DNA from: Tyto alba
Taxonomy: Eukaryota; Chordata; Aves; Strigiformes; Tytonidae
NCBI RefSeq assembly: GCF_018691265.1
Contig: NW_024881330.1
Location: 14,569,386-14,633,385 of the forward strand
Reading direction: 5' to 3'
Length of the DNA stretch: 64,000 bases
The notes under the pieces were generated by a model. The model saw only the letters and a list, made by a program, of their open reading frames with translations. It was not told where the DNA came from and did not search any database. The translations under genes and the position numbers were made by a program. Shown one piece after another: positions 1 through 26,200 of the stretch; the stretch's first letter is position 1, and every line of letters starts with the position of its first letter.

Positions 1-3000
1 ACCACTGCAAAGGCATCCAGAAGCAGACAGGGCTCAGGAGCATCCTTGGTGCAGTGGGGTCTGGTGTGTCCTAACTCTGCGTGATCTGTCTGCCTTCTGC
101 ATCGAAGCGCTTTTGCTCATGTCTTAGCCAAAGGCTGATGGACAAGTCTCCACACAGCTGCTGAAATAGAGCAGCCGTTCTTGCTCACTTTTTGTCCGCT
201 TTCACATTTACGTCTGTTCTTGCTGGGTGTGTTACAGCAGCCTTTGCCACCCCAGCAGGCTGTGGTGTCCATCTGGAAACGCAGAGCATTTAGGCTGAGT
301 TTGCAGAAGAAGCCTGTGGCTGATCAAGGAGTGAATACAGATGTCCTCTGGTGTCATCCCAGACCTGGCCATCACATTGTTATACAAAAAATTAGTTTTT
401 ATCCATGCCATACATTAAATATTTCCTGAATTTGGAAATGTAAACCGGAGAGGTGCATATGGGAAATAATGGGGTTTGAACTTCACAGGGTGAATATATG
501 AGGAGCAAAGAGGTTTACGAGTAGCAAAAAGGATGCTTCACTGCACTCTTTTTTTTTTGTTTAGAATACATTCTCCCTTCTCAGGTTTGTACTTGAAGAT
601 TTTGACCTAGAGGCACAGTGTGTCTAGGAAAGAAAAAAAAACAAGTTTGCTTCTGGTATAAACATTTACAGCTTCTTTGACCTGACCTGGAATTTCACCT
701 GGGAATATAGGCAGTGACCTCAGCTGAGATGAGCAGAGCATGGAGAGGAGGCACTGGTACCTGCTGCTTAGAGTTACCTGAACAGTGCCCAGAAGTGCAG
801 CAAAAAATTTTCTGATTCATTTTTAGTGGTGGGAGGTTTGAGGAGTACTGATTTTTCTTTTCTGTTGTTCATCTAGATTTGATCCAACATTTGTGACTTT
901 GAAAAAGGGTTGAATTTGAAGTTTTTTAGAGTGGATGGTGATTTTATTTGTCTGCAACACAGATCAATGCACACTGAATTGTACGTGTGCAGGTGGGAAC
1001 TGAAGCGAAGAAGCTGCCACAAGTGCTAGAATTCTGCATAATTTTGTCTAAGAAGCTGGCCCTAACCATCATCTAAAATGGTGCCTCTAAAATGTATCTC
1101 AAATGATACTTAAATTTACTCTTAGAGAAGTATTTCATGTTATCTTTATATGTCAGATTTTAAAACCTTTAGAAGTTGAACAAATCCTTCACTTAGCTGC
1201 TCATGAGAAGCATGTTTTTTGCATTTGTTTTATAATTTGCTATTATACTCATGCTTGGTATGACACTTGCTTGATCTGGATTAATTTCCTTGCTGATTTG
1301 TTCTGAATGTGCCCTGTAGGCTAATGGTATATTACCAGCCTCTCTTCTTCCTTTGTAGAATTTTCTGTTACCACTTACGGGACAGCATGTTCTCTTTGAC
1401 ACCTTCCAGAAGTGCCAACTGCCTGTTGAACAGCATGGCATCAGCTGTTAAAGCCTGACCCAAGGCCCAGCAAAATCAGGGAACACTAACACAACTCCAG
1501 GTTTTTGAGGAAAGGCAGTATCTTTTATTAGATCAGCTGTTACAGTTGGAAAAACACAGACAAGCTTTCAGGCGCACAAATCCTTCTCCAGGTCTGAAAT
1601 AGCAGCAGTGTTGCTTACACCAGCATTCCTTAGCAGTGAGACAGCTATGGTCCCAGCAAGGTTTAAAAAATGTGTTTTAAAGTGTGTGTATTGCGTGGCC
1701 TTTCTTACTGGGGAGGGTTCCTAGCAGGACACAGGCAAACTTCATTCTCCTCTCTCCCCTTCTCAGTATGCACCCTACAAACAGGGAATACGTCCTACAA
1801 GGAGAGGTAGTATAAGTTCACTTGTTCTTGAGAAAAAGTCTTCAGTACCTCATGACCGAGCCATGTCTTCTCCATAGTCAGGTTGCTATTGGGAGGGACT
1901 GGGGCAAAGCTGTGGGCTTTGCTCTGCAGGTGGTAACTGCAGGATCTGTGCTGGAAATTCTGGCTCCTAATGTTTATGGCCATCCAGCAAATAGTTGTGG
2001 GACCAGCTGGCAAAATGAGTCTTATTCCCTTTCTTGTGGCTGCTTTATAGGGAACAGTGTTTCCCAAAGTTTCTGGAGTCACAGTTCACTGACCAGCCAC
2101 CTAATAGCAAAGCTGGCGACTGAAAACGCTGCACAGGCAGGATGGTTCTGCAGAAAAGCTGTGATCAGCTTCTCATAGTCTTTGGATGGCTTGTGGTCAC
2201 AGAATTGAAAAATAAGAAGTAACAGCCCAGCACACTGCCTGCTTACTCCTCCAGATTATGGATCTGGACATCCTGCTTTTTCACTGTATGAGAGATTTCA
2301 TATTTATCTTCCTCTTCTTTTCTGGAAATCTTCAAAAGTATGTACTAATTCTTTAACTTTTTAGTTAAACAATACAGACAGGTGTTCAAAAATTCAATGT
2401 TAACATTAAGGGTAACATTTAGTAAACATTAACATTAACTGTAACATTTATTTCTATATTCCCGCTCTAGGAACTGGGGTGTTAACTGTAGTTAATAACT
2501 GTGGTATTAAGAAGCTGAGGATGCTTTTTGTTCATGTGAATATTTCCAGGGTACACAGGCTGCAAGAACTCTGGATTTTGCCTTCTTTCTGGAGTGTATT
2601 AATAGGTGTGTTCATTATGTGGCTTCTCTATTCAGCCCTGTTTGAAAATGAAAGGTTGCTTTTCAAGAAACTGTCACCACAAGAAAATTGTAAATAAGTA
2701 TTGATGCTTCTGAAGAGTGTAAAAGGATGAACTGTTTATGACTTTAAGTTGATTAACACACAGACATGAACAACCATTGAGTATGAACAACCAAGTAACT
2801 GTGTAAACAGGAATACAATTATTGGAAAAGCTTAATCCAGAAGGAAAAATACCTCTTAAAAACTATGCAAGCCAAAAATCTTAGTTTAAGATCTGCTTTG
2901 GACATTGGTGTTTTGGTGTGAAGCTATCTTGCAACTGTATTAAAAGTCCGTAAAAGTTTAGGAATATGTCGGACCCTGTCTTCATATAAAATACAAGTGT

Positions 3001-4227
3001 TTTAAATGTGGTTCTCAATCTGAATGCATCACTTAAGGTACATTGTACTTAAGGATCCGAATCACCATTCCTGGCTGGGCCACTCCATATGTTTCTCCAG
3101 CCAGTGATGTGCCCAGTGACACATGCCCATGGCAAGTAGGCTGGCATCGACCATAAAACAGTGTAGACAACTGCTTCTCTTTCCTGGAGAAGGTTTTAAT
3201 GGAGGAGCTATGTAGACAACCAGATTCTGTGGTGAATCTCAGAATTTTTTTCATTCCTTTTAGTACCCAGTCAAGATGTTTGGGTTTGAAAGCATGGCTG
3301 TGAGCATTACTGCATACGTTTCTTTTTCTTTATGTGTACTGAAAGGAAAGTGATGAATTTGTCTGTGAAAGACAAGAGCTCCATTCTTCCTTGAAACTAA
3401 GACCCTTTCATATTCCCACCTATTTTAAGACACTTCTACGCTTCCAGAGTAGAATGGTCCCATAATGGTGACTGTGTAGCCATGTGGACTACCATGTTTA
3501 ACCTGCAAAATACAATTCCACATCTGGATTCTGCAGCAGGTAAAGGGCTCTGATGCCCCAGTCTTCAGACATTTACAGATGGTTTGAAATGTGGATGCAG
3601 ATCCATCACTGAGTCAATACTTCACATCAATTCCATGTTTAGGTTGGATCTCTTAATAAACTGTCAATTCCAAAACTGGAAGAACAGTATGAAGAAAGGA
3701 GAAGCAATGAAAATGTGAACTGCTGAGTAAAAAAGTGGCTGCTTCCAAACCACTATTTTTTACTACCTGACACTCTTCTTTAATAGCGATGATGTTGCAG
3801 CTTTTTTCACTCATGAAAATAGAAGCATCAACAGCAGTGTCCAGCACTCAGGTTAATGTGCCAGCTACGCATGAATGGTGCACATTATAAATATACATTT
3901 AAGGTCCTTTCATGTATACCACAGCTAAATAACAGCTCTGACTCGCTGTTCTTCCACTACTGCATTGATGGAGTAGCCTGTAGTAAGCAAAGGCTGCAAA
4001 GAGGGCTGGAAATGGCAGTGCTAATGAGAGCAGCAGATGTCATTGCACTTTACTCCATTTCTGTTGCAGCTGGTTATAAATTCAGTTGGGAGATGCCAAA
4101 AATTCAGAGAAGTAAAACTCTCTTTTGTTCATTATCTCACCCAGGACTTGACATGTTCATATTGTCAGGCTCTGCATGATGGTAGCTTTGTCTCTTGTTG
4201 TTTCACTGAGACTTTGCTCTTTTTCAG
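1..4227 (+). other. SNTB1: SNTB1 intron (left part outside window)
   Basis: No exon recognised. It contains a short AT-rich stretch with repeated TAACATTA-like words at about 2397-2450. The open frames here look random. Confidence 0.7.
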
Positions 4228-15828
<11,601 letters not shown>

Positions 15829-16739
15829 GTGGGATACATCTGTTTCTTCAAAGAAAGACAGAGTGACCACAATCTGAAGTACAGTCGACATCAGCAACCT
15901 GTGCCAGCTAGCAGCATTCACCAGCTTGGGCTTCAGTACTGGGCCTTGCTCATTTCTGCAGTCTTCCAAGGCTGAGGTTTCATTTTCATCGACTAAAGAG
16001 GTGGCATGACAAGGAAAACGGTGGATTTCACTGTAAATAATGGGGTTTTAAAATCCCGTATCAGACAGTAAAAGCGTGTAGTACCATACGTGTAAATGTT
16101 TCAGAATCATAAATTGTGCCTATTTCAATGTACTTGTTTATATCGAGTAAGTAAAGGGCTAAGCAGACAAGAGTGGGTATTGGTTGTGATGCAAACTCAG
16201 TGCTGTTTGAGTAGAAGTTCTCCAGGCAAGATTGTCCCACCATCCAAAAGTAAAATATTTTTTTCTGTCCTAACCTGTGTGCCACTTCCAGCAGATTTTT
16301 CTTTTGGGGCGCTATCAGAACCTGTTGCTTGAATAAGCAGCAGAGCGTGCAGATGCGCACCTTTGAGTAGGATGCTCTAAAGCAATACAGCTGTGGTCAG
16401 CAAACAGCTGGAGAGTCCCTGCCAAGGGGCACTTTCGGATTAAATGATAAGACATCTTGCGTCCGTTCCTGGTGATGGACCCAAAGCGAGACTAGCTAGA
16501 GCCATGCACTGGGAGCCAGCTGTCAGGGGGGTGGAGGCAGGAGCATCCTCACGTTACCTGAATCCACACTGAAGTGTGACCTAAGCTTCTGCCAGCGTGC
16601 TTCCACAGCAGTTTTCCAGCAGAAAGCTGGGCTGAGCTTCATGTCCTTCTTACCCCAACTGTGTCACCCCCTCAGCTCCGCTGAGGCTGGTTGTGTGGTC
16701 TTGGTAGAAGAACAAATGTGAGGAAGGAGGAAGACTTGA

Positions 16740-16764
16740 TTTTTTTTTTTTTTTTTTTTTTTTT
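16740..16764 (+). repeat. T25 homopolymer
   Basis: A run of 25 T in the proposed SNTB1 3' UTR. Confidence 0.9.
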
Positions 16765-19281
16765 GAGTTTTCTAGATTAGATCAGAAGTTATTCAAGCAG
16801 CTCCACGAGTGAGGAAATGCACTGGGGAAGGAACACAAGCTGCACTGCCAGAAAAGCCTTAATATGGAAGGAACTGCTCCTACGAGCAGGACTTGGCAAG
16901 TCCAGATTTATTCCTTCTTGGTGAAATGTAAGATGTTCACCTCTGCACCCATAACTTCCTAGTTCCTGGTTTGCACCGCAGCTGACTGTTTTAAGTCAAA
17001 ACACTCGGACCACTGAGTTTTGGCCTTGCCAGCAGTTGCAGTGGGCACTAAGCAGGCCGCAGGCAGGAACGCTGACCGTCGTCGTCAGAGATCATACACA
17101 CAGCTTGCACCTGGAACTACTACACTGGTTTAATGTGGCTGGGTGGGAACAGAAGGAAGCAGAACACAGATGGCATTTATGGTGCCCTTACTTTGTAAAC
17201 AGAACTCCTTCATATAGGGGTGGATTTGTGTTTGCTTTTAGAGTTTTGCCCTAAAAAAAAAAAAAAAAAATAGTCACACTTTGAAGGACAGGAACTGTAC
17301 AGGGATAATAAATTGGAAGTTTGTAGAAGTTTGCTCGTCATACTACAATGCTTCTTTTATTCTTGAGAAAGCACATGTTTCAACTTAATGTGACTTAGCT
17401 GGCAAAGAGGAAAAGTAAAAACACAGTTGAGTTCCACATTGTTTTAAGCTAAGTCTTGACTGGTAAGTGTAAATCGTGCTGCTTATTCACAGAATTAGTT
17501 TGTGGCAGTTTCCATAGATATTGAAACTAATTAAAAAATTAAGATGATGGGCTGAAATCACAAATACTGAAAATGTTTATTGAAGAACAATAGCTAAATT
17601 GCCATTTGGAAGAGCAGCCCCACTCCTGGCACCTCCCACCAGTCAAAAGCAAGCCTGGGAGAGGATTCACCTAGCTGTGAACTTTGTTTTTCCTGTCATG
17701 GTACTTGCACTTAAAAATGAATTCCTCGTGTAAATTCACAAGGTAGGAGATAGCAGGTTAGATACCTTGCCAACCATTTCCAAATGGACATTTCTCATGT
17801 CGTGAGCGCTGCCGTTCACGTAACGTTCTGTGGCAGTTACTTGGGTCTCCTTTGGCTTGGAGCTTCTAGGAGAACCTCTTCTGAGAAGCTGAGGGCAGTC
17901 GGTACGCTGGGGGACTGGGTCTTTGAGTATGAACTCACATCACATCGTCACGTAAACCGTTGTGTGAAGTTTCTAAAAAGTGATTCAGGACACTTTTATC
18001 ACTGTTCCAAAGTATAACGTAAAAACCTGGACGCAGGCTCCTATAAAAGTTCCAGAGGTTAAAGTGAAAACTTGCATACTGTGGGGTAGGTTAAATACAT
18101 ATGTAAACTATACTGCACTATTTCCTTATTCCTTTAACACTTACAAATCACTGGAATGTTATACTTAACATGTATGTGCATTGTAAATATTAAAAATTCC
18201 TATATTAGTACCAACAATTAAATGACACAATATGTAATCTAAGGTGCTCAGTACTATATGAAGTATAAGTGAATAACTAAACGGTTTGCAAAGAAAATTC
18301 ATATTATATATATTTATAGAAAAAATAATGATAATTACAGAAGCTATTTCTTCACTTTCAGATTTTGGACTGATTCATATTTGGATGGGATAGACAAATG
18401 AAATATGGACCTACTCCACATTTATAAGAATATAGTGAATATTTATATTTTAGAGGAAAAAAATATATTTAATAAAGTCATTTATTGGATTTTTGTGAGG
18501 CGAGCTTACTTTGTACCCAGACAAGCTGTTTGGAAGACCCTCCTTTGGTTTTGTGGTGGGGAAAAATGCATTTTAAACCTCAGTCATTCTGTTACAAATT
18601 CAGTTAATTGGGAGAACTATTCATCATACTGACGGAATGGCTTTTAAAATAAAATTTTTACAAAGTATTAATGCACTGTCAGTGGCACGTCGGCGCTTTC
18701 TATCAAGTGAGCTCAGTGTTCCTGTGATAGCGGCGCTGGTGATGCCAGGCTGAAAGCATAACTATGCAGCATTTTTTTTGCTGCTGGCACTTACTGAAAG
18801 GGCAAAGGGATGTTCTGGGCAAGGTTGTGCAGGCTCACCTGCGGAAGTTACAGTGATTTCTCTCTTGCTTACGTTTAACTGGGCACTTACAGAAGTCATA
18901 AAAAACCAGAACAGAAACTTCTGCTCAAGCTTCTGCATTCAAGGAGCGAGGCCAACATGTGCCTTGCTTAGTTCTTGCAAAGTTAGAGTAAAAAAGATGG
19001 TTTTCTCCCCTCCTACTTTAATTCTTAACGTAGTGGCCCAAATAGAAAAGCTAAGGGCGGTCTGTTCTTTCAGTCTGACCCAAGGTATGGCAGACCAGCC
19101 TCGTGGAAATCCGAAAAAAGGGGCATTCTAGAGTTTCATTCTTTTCACAAAATACTGACTGTAAATTGAACGGTCTGATCAGAAAGTCTGTATAGCAGCT
19201 TCACTGTTAGAAAGATTTGGACACATTGGAACATATATATATGTTACTGGAAAAATGTGATATAAGGTGTTTGTTAAAAAA

Positions 19282-19297
19282 AATAAAAGAAAATAAA
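19282..19297 (+). promoter_or_regulatory. SNTB1: Paired poly(A) signals, proposed SNTB1 3' end
   Basis: Two AATAAA hexamers start at 19282 and 19292. A G/T-rich element follows at about 19305-19340, the expected order for cleavage and polyadenylation. The choice over earlier hexamers is inference. Confidence 0.45.
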
Positions 19298-19315
19298 GCT
19301 GATCTGATGGTGTTC

Positions 19316-22300
19316 AGGGAAGCATACTGGTGTTTCCTAAGAGTTTTGCTCTTTAAGTGGAAATAGCATCTCTCTTAAGGTACTTTATAAATCAGAACAT
19401 AACCCTTTATGCACTACCAAGGAAATCATTACCATGACCAGCATTAGATTTGGTCTTTTCCAAGTAACAAAATAAGTGTTTTCTCTTCGTGTGGAAGGTA
19501 AGTATTCCTTCTGCCCACACGGGACATGGGAGCACACCCCACCCAGCTCTTCACATGCGGAAGCGCAGCCGATTTGAAGTAGAGGTTGATCTGATTTCCA
19601 TCTGCAAGACCTCTCAATGTCTTCTTACTCGTGTTTAAAAGAGAATTGGAAGTGGAAGCAGAATCAGAGCCTAAACAGATGATGTGCTCCAGATTGTTAT
19701 ACCATCATCAATTTGTAAATTTACGTTCTTTTTTGTAAGAGTCAAACCGGCAAGTTTATAACGAGCTGTTTACTGGGGCTATTTACTAAATATATATATA
19801 ATATATACTATAATGATAGTGTGTATATTACTATATGTATACACACACGTATTACTGTATATACTATTAATATAAAGCAATTGGGAATTGTATCTAAACT
19901 GGACACTTCTGAATTCAGTGCTGACTTTGATTTTGAGGAGCAGATATTAGTCATATACTATCAAAATTTTGCGAAACTCAGCCTGCTTGATAGAAGTGAA
20001 TCCCTAGATTAGCCAGGGCAAAAGTTTTGTTTAAAAGCACGAAGGGAAAAATGCTAAATATTTAAGTAACACAGAAAACAACCTCTTGTGAACATGTTAG
20101 CTACTTTTTCCACATAGAATTAGGTTTTCACTTTGTTTTCTTCGTCAGAATTTCTGTGCTCGTTTAAGTAATGGGATGCATTAGAATACAACTCCTGAGG
20201 GAGAACTGGAGAGTTTGTGAATTTGGAAAAACATTTGTAGACAAGTTAAATTGCACTGCAGCCCAGTGATATTCTCCATGCAATTTCTGTAATACTAGAA
20301 TAATCATCTCACCAAATAACTGCAACCACACCAGTGTTGTCTTACCCCAATCTTGTACAAGGGCATAACATGGATTGTGGGTAGACCATAAAATGTATAT
20401 TGGTGAATAAGACTTATACCCTCTGACTTGCAAAAAAAAGAAAGCGAACGCCCGAGCCTTCTACAGTATAGTATGCGTAGGGCAGACTGCAATTTGGGTT
20501 CACCAGCCACAAAAAAAGAAAATAATTTGAAGGTTGAGGCAAAGAGTGACGTTACATTCTGTATCGCATAAGTTACAACATGTTAGCTGAGCTATGGGAA
20601 CCCTTAGTGTGGGGTTTTTGAACTACAACAGATGTAGGATAATTTCCTTTAGTGCTGCTACAGTAGACCAGGTCAAATTATTTTGCATGGTATTTGTAGG
20701 TTAAGAGCACACACAAGGACAGTTATCACAGCTCAAACGGTGCACAGTGCCATTAAGCCATGATAATAAACCAGCAATCATGCTTCCTAAAAAGAAAACC
20801 CCAACATAATAACAAAATGCAAATGAGACATGGGCAGCACTGTATTAGTTCAGCACTGGGAATCACGCAAACAAACAGTACATCAAAATGCTTATGTTTC
20901 CCTAACTGCTTTCCTGCTGATTATTTCAGCCCAGCCTTTGAGCCTACAGAATTAATTAAAACAATAACCATTGGGTTCTATTTGCTCATGAAGTAAGATA
21001 GTTAGCATGGACTTGCTATGGATACCATAGAGAGGTAAAGGAGGAATGAGAAAATAATAAAAAAACCAAAACAATTTAAAACCCCACCTTTTTATAGAAG
21101 CCCTTCTACAGTTACGTGCAGATGGTTTTTCATTAAGGAAGACAGTTAAAGATTATTAATTAATTTCTGGAGGAGGATTTTCTTTGCTCATGGCAGCAAG
21201 CCGCAATTATTTTACAAAATGTAGCTTCTGTACTTTTGCTTATCAAGTTATGCATAATTTGTTAACTACAATTTTTTTTTTTTGTAATTACAAGTATATA
21301 AACTCCCCCAAATTTAAGTAGGAAATTCAGCTTACAGTGGCTTGCTTTGGTATTTGGACAATAGCGTGTCAGCATCCAGGCTGAAGAGATAAGATTATAA
21401 ATTAAGGCTTTTCTCTCTCTATTTGGAAGTAGATTTTTACTTTCTTTATTCAATAATGGATGTTAAGGAAGATAACATCTTGATTGATTTATTGTTTTAT
21501 CGGCAAAGCATTTAGCACATTATAAGTGTTTATGTAATTTAAAGTGTTTGGCTCTACTAGTATTCATACAATCATGAAGAAACAATTTCTGTCACGAATG
21601 CAAAGAAATTTGAGCTGTACACAGGAATCAATACATTGGAGCAATTTCGTGCACGCACTTATTAAGTAATTCTTTAATTATCTACCTTCATTGTGTTTCT
21701 ATTTCACCAAATCAGTAGAACCCTTTAAGTTACTAGCCTGGGCACTATGAGTGTGTGGCATTTTGCAGACAAATGCAGTCCTGCTCCAAAGCAGTTGTGT
21801 TTGCCCTGGGCTAAGATGTGCACTGGACTCACTGGAGCCCCTTGTCTCAGTGAACAGCTACGTAGCTTCCCCACTGCCCCTCAGATTGCAGCTCAGGAGA
21901 ACACACCCGCATAGAAAAGGTCTTGCAGAGTTCAGGAGAATAATACTCACTGGAACAAAGGAGCAGAAGAGTTAAATGCAAGATCCTGTAGACACGAAAA
22001 ACCTCCTTAGGCCTTGGCTTTACAAAAAACAGAATTAAGCAAAGAATAAATGTCACAAAACCACAAAGGCTCTTCAGAGAATGAGTAGATTTCACAGTAT
22101 GAAGTCTAACCTCCACATGGTTTAGTTAAATGACTTTTTCATAATATTACATTTTCTTTATATTATTATTGCTTAATCCATTTCCCTACCAGGAGAATAT
22201 AGCAAACAATAACACTGCATCTCTATGTTGGTTTATATGAAGAATAGGAAATCCTTACACTGAAACCTGTAAAATATATTTGTTTTGGTAGGAACTCCTC

Positions 22301-22824
22301 ACCCGAACATAATACTAACCTGAATAATTACACTAGTAATATAAAAATACACAAGCCAGGTATTCTTCTGTGCTTGCAACTCAGTCAGAAATTATTATTT
22401 CCCTTCCATCATAGCATGCCAGCTGTTTCACAGCTCTCACCAGCACCATTACTGCTATCAGTTTGATTTTCTCCGCCCCCATGAAAAGAAACTCAGAACT
22501 CTGTTACGCATTGTTTCTAAGGAGTGTTACAAAGACTACACATTAAATTATAACAGAAATTCAGCTTGTAAAACGTCGATCCTTTCTTTAATGGGACCTT
22601 GCATCAAGTTTCAAAAGACATGCTTTTTATTTTTTTCTTATACTACAACAGAGAGATAATTTTGACTCAAATTCTAATTATGTTTGCTTTCACTTGCAGA
22701 ATAGGAACTGTTCTTAATTATTCTATAAGCTGTTGACGCTGTAAGCAGCTGTTTATACAACGGCAAGTAGTAAATAGAATAGAGGTCTTCACACAAAAAG
22801 GTAACACAAGTAGTTTTGTTATTA
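19316..22824. other. Intergenic spacer between convergent SNTB1 and MTBP
   Basis: AT-rich, with a TA/CA microsatellite patch at about 19788-19862. No coding exon, RNA gene or sizeable transposon was recognised. Edges depend on the proposed poly(A) sites. Confidence 0.5.
19788..19862. repeat. TA/CA-rich microsatellite patch
   Basis: Runs of TATATATA mixed with ACACACAC in the SNTB1-MTBP spacer. Confidence 0.75.
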
Positions 22825-23188
22825 AAATTAAATCTGGTGGGTTTTTTATTCGCATAAAACCCAAACATACGGGTTGAAAAACATACATAGCTTTATCAAA
22901 CCACGTCAAGCTATATTACTTTTAACAATGAAACATAATAAATATGCATATAAAATAAATCCTTCTTACACTTGAATTTTTTTAAAGAATTAAAACTTTC
23001 AGTATAAAAAGTTTCAAACTATGTTACTGTGCTTGAGAATTGTGTCTATATAATTACACTGACCAAAGTCCTTCTGGTCTGTAGATACCTTTGTGCATGT
23101 CGGGTAGTATAATGCCTTTCTTACAATCAATCAGAAGTGCTCTGTCCACAGTTTCTAGGAAGGTGTGAATAACATCCATTCAGTACCT
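22825..23188 (-). other. MTBP: MTBP 3' untranslated region (extent inferred)
   Basis: Sequence between the MTBP stop and the proposed cleavage zone just past the AATAAA at 22850-22845. AT-rich, with no other gene visible. The boundary is inferred. Confidence 0.45.
22845..22850 (-). promoter_or_regulatory. MTBP: Candidate MTBP poly(A) signal
   Basis: AATAAA on the minus strand about 340 nt after the stop. A T/G-rich stretch including TTTTTGTGTG lies 40-60 nt further along, the usual downstream element. Another AATAAA occurs near 22630. Confidence 0.45.
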
Positions 23189-23224
23189 CTACTTGCCAGT
23201 CTTCTCCAAAACCCATTCAATCAC
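23189..23224 (-). CDS. MTBP: MTBP exon 22 (terminal coding part)
   Basis: Eleven codons, [11 protein letters not shown], then TAG at 23191-23189. Acceptor TTTTCCCAG. Mammals end VLEKTSKK, so this bird protein is one residue shorter at the end. Confidence 0.93.
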   Translation of the reverse strand: MIEWVLEKTGK

Positions 23225-26200
23225 CTGGGAAAATAAATGAGAAAACAAGCCATTTAAATAACTCCAGTTCTTGAAAGCAACTTAAGAACACCTCATACAC
23301 TTTATCAATTCTTTCCGCATCACAGTCTTTATCATCACCTGTGTGGGGTTTAGGGAACAGGATTTAAAAGTAATCCAGGAGAGCTGTTAATAAACTCAGA
23401 TGATACAATGTTACCCAAGAACTGTATTTAACAGAATGCCTTGTCTTTAGAAAAAAACATTTTTAGATCCCCTGAATTGAGCTCCTTCACCCCAGTTTCT
23501 CCATGTACTAGCAACAAGGTGCACACCCGGGGCTAAACAGCTAGAGCTTCCAGCACAAAAATTCCTAAAGCTGTAAAAGAAAGGATAAAGAATAATCTGT
23601 GCACTGCTGTATCTGCCACCATTATCACTGCTATTTCCCAAACAGGATAGTTGGTCAGACCACTCTAGTCCTGGGCAACTATATTTTTTATAAGGTAGTT
23701 TCAAAGTAATCTCTAATACAGGAAGAGGTGGCCCGCTTAAGAGATCCCCAACAGCAAACGTACACAAAGACACCAACTGGCCCCCCAGACAAAGATGGTG
23801 GTGAGAAACAGTGTGCCGGCACAATATCCCCATTCACCGCCAAGCGTCACAGCCCGTGTAATTTTTGAAACCTTATGCTCTAGGAAGCAATTCACAAGGG
23901 AACATGGTACAGAACACCACAAACACTGCTCTCACAGAATAAACTCTGTGGGGATCTAGCAGTTTTCCTTCAGAGTCCGGGTTTTCTTATTTAACTACCG
24001 CAGTCCAAATCCTTCCATTTAATTTATGATTTTGAAAACTGTACTGTAAATACACACAATACTTCTTAGTGGTTTATTTTTTTTAAAAAAAAAGAAACAA
24101 AAAAACATGGAGTCACTTCATGTTTTTCAGAATTTAAATCAGTTACCTAATTTCTGGAGGACAGGACTATTTACTCCTGTCATTTGCTGTGTGTTACTGT
24201 TCACATAAGTCCCACGTTACACACAAATAAGTTCATCTGATATCCCTTGTGCTTACAGTTATTCCCACACTTAAAATTACTAATATTCATTGCTTCTTTT
24301 AAGAAATTGATTTCCCCTTGTAGATCCTTTTACTGCTTCCTAACCTTTGAAAAGAAATATTATTTCCTTCAACACAAGAAGAATTCCCTAATGATCCAGG
24401 CTTCTCTCAAATGAAGAAAAATCTCATCTCTCCTTTTTTTTTCCCAGTGTTGTGGAAACATTTATTGCCTTAATTTCCATTTCTCACTGTGGTGCATCAC
24501 ATTGGCAGCTGTCACTAGAATACCATCTAACACCTGAATATATGCAACTGGAAATTTTGCCATGGGACTACTGATTGAAAGAAAGTTTTTGTGAAATCGG
24601 GGAGTGAAATAAGACCAACAGTCAGCGGAATGCATCTCTTCATCTCTTAAAGCTGTGGAATAAACCATCCTACACCTAAACTGTCACAGCTACATTTAGC
24701 CTTGGCTAGTTAGAGGAACAAATTAGCAAATGGTCTTACCTGTTTAGCATTGTTATTTGCTGTTTTCTTCATTTCATCAAGAAGTCCTCTAGAAGTTTTA
24801 AGATCCTAAACATGAAACACAGTCATAGAAATTAGCAAACTCATCTGTTCACTCTAATTTGGATTATAAGAGTCCAAATAGCCAGGGGGATGTTACCCTT
24901 TTATCACCTTGCTCAGAATCACAGAAGAATAATTTGACTTTGGTTTGGGTTTTTTTTTTGTTTTCGTTTTTGATTTTTTTTTTTTAATATAAATCTATTC
25001 CAAAGTGTTGCAGCTTTCCCTACAGCACTCCAAACCTAGTATGCAAGCACATGATTGAGTCACACTTTTCCTAACCTTCCACACAGTACCAGATTTCTTA
25101 TTTTTCCTTAAATGATATTCAAAAATATTACAGTCTTCATTGAAATCTTATTTTTATATAAACATGGAAATCAGCTGTGTACCTAGATTGCAATACAGAG
25201 CTCTGGCAAAGAACAGTAAAAAGGATGTGAAGGAAGAAAATCAGTGGAACACGGAAAACCTAGAATGGCTTGTCTGTTTTGCTGTCCAATTAGACCAACC
25301 TAATCCACTCTCTTAAACAAAACAAGCACATAACGTTGTCTAAAGAGAAAAAAAAAAAAGAAAATTCATTTTCTACTTGTCTCTAAAGGAAAATGATACT
25401 TATGATATCGTGCTTCTGAAGCACACAGCACAAAAAAGGATTCAAATGACTCCTACAGACCGGGGCTGCAAGACAAATCAGGAGAACAAAATCCTGCTAC
25501 ACCTTTCTCTAGATCAGCTCGCTGAAGGACAGGATCACTGCAGCACTCTTTTTTTTTTTTTGCTCTTCTACTTGGAAGGGAGCCATGAACACATCTGATT
25601 TGCCCTACTCACTCATCCCTACACACAGCTCTTTCCGATTTTGGATTAGAAGATCTTTCTTCAGGGCATCTTTCAGGGAGATTTGGGGAGTGCTTACAGA
25701 AGGACTGTGCAACTGTGTTGTAATTATTTAAGAAGTTGGTGCTCATCAGCAAGATGTTCTAATTGTCTGTGTAAGCGTTCAGCCCTCTTCGATTGCAACT
25801 TCATTTAGCTTAAATCACCTTTACTGAAGTTGACTAAACTGAGTTAGTTCACAAACAGTGGTAGGCTAAACACATGCAAAAGAACAGAAACAGCAGCTTG
25901 GCTTGTGAGCAATAGCTTTTAAACACCCCGTACTGTAATTTAACTCGATTTTGCACCCAGACTAAGTAACATGGGCTCAAGCATTGACCCTCAGTTTCCC
26001 AGGTATTGTGGGAAGAATTCTCATCTCCTCCTAAAATTGAGACTGATGCAATTGTACAGGGTGCTGCCAAGTCAGCGTGTGTTAGATAGTTGTGCACATT
26101 TACAATGCATTTACAAGGACTTCTGTGAGCATGTCAGAGAACTAGGGTTTCTGCGTCAGCTGTGCAAGCTTTCTCTTGAGCCAATAGCCTTAGAACAAGG

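Larger units (their letters stand above)
15829..19315 (+). other. SNTB1: SNTB1 3' untranslated region (extent inferred)
   Basis: Non-coding sequence follows the SNTB1 stop. AATAAA hexamers occur at 17307, 18471, 18648, 19282 and 19292. I place the end near 19315 because the last two are paired and are followed by the GT-rich run TGATGGTGTTCAG. Earlier signals could be used as alternatives. The stretch holds a T25 run (16740-16764) and an A18 run (17253-17270). No other gene was seen. Confidence 0.5.
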
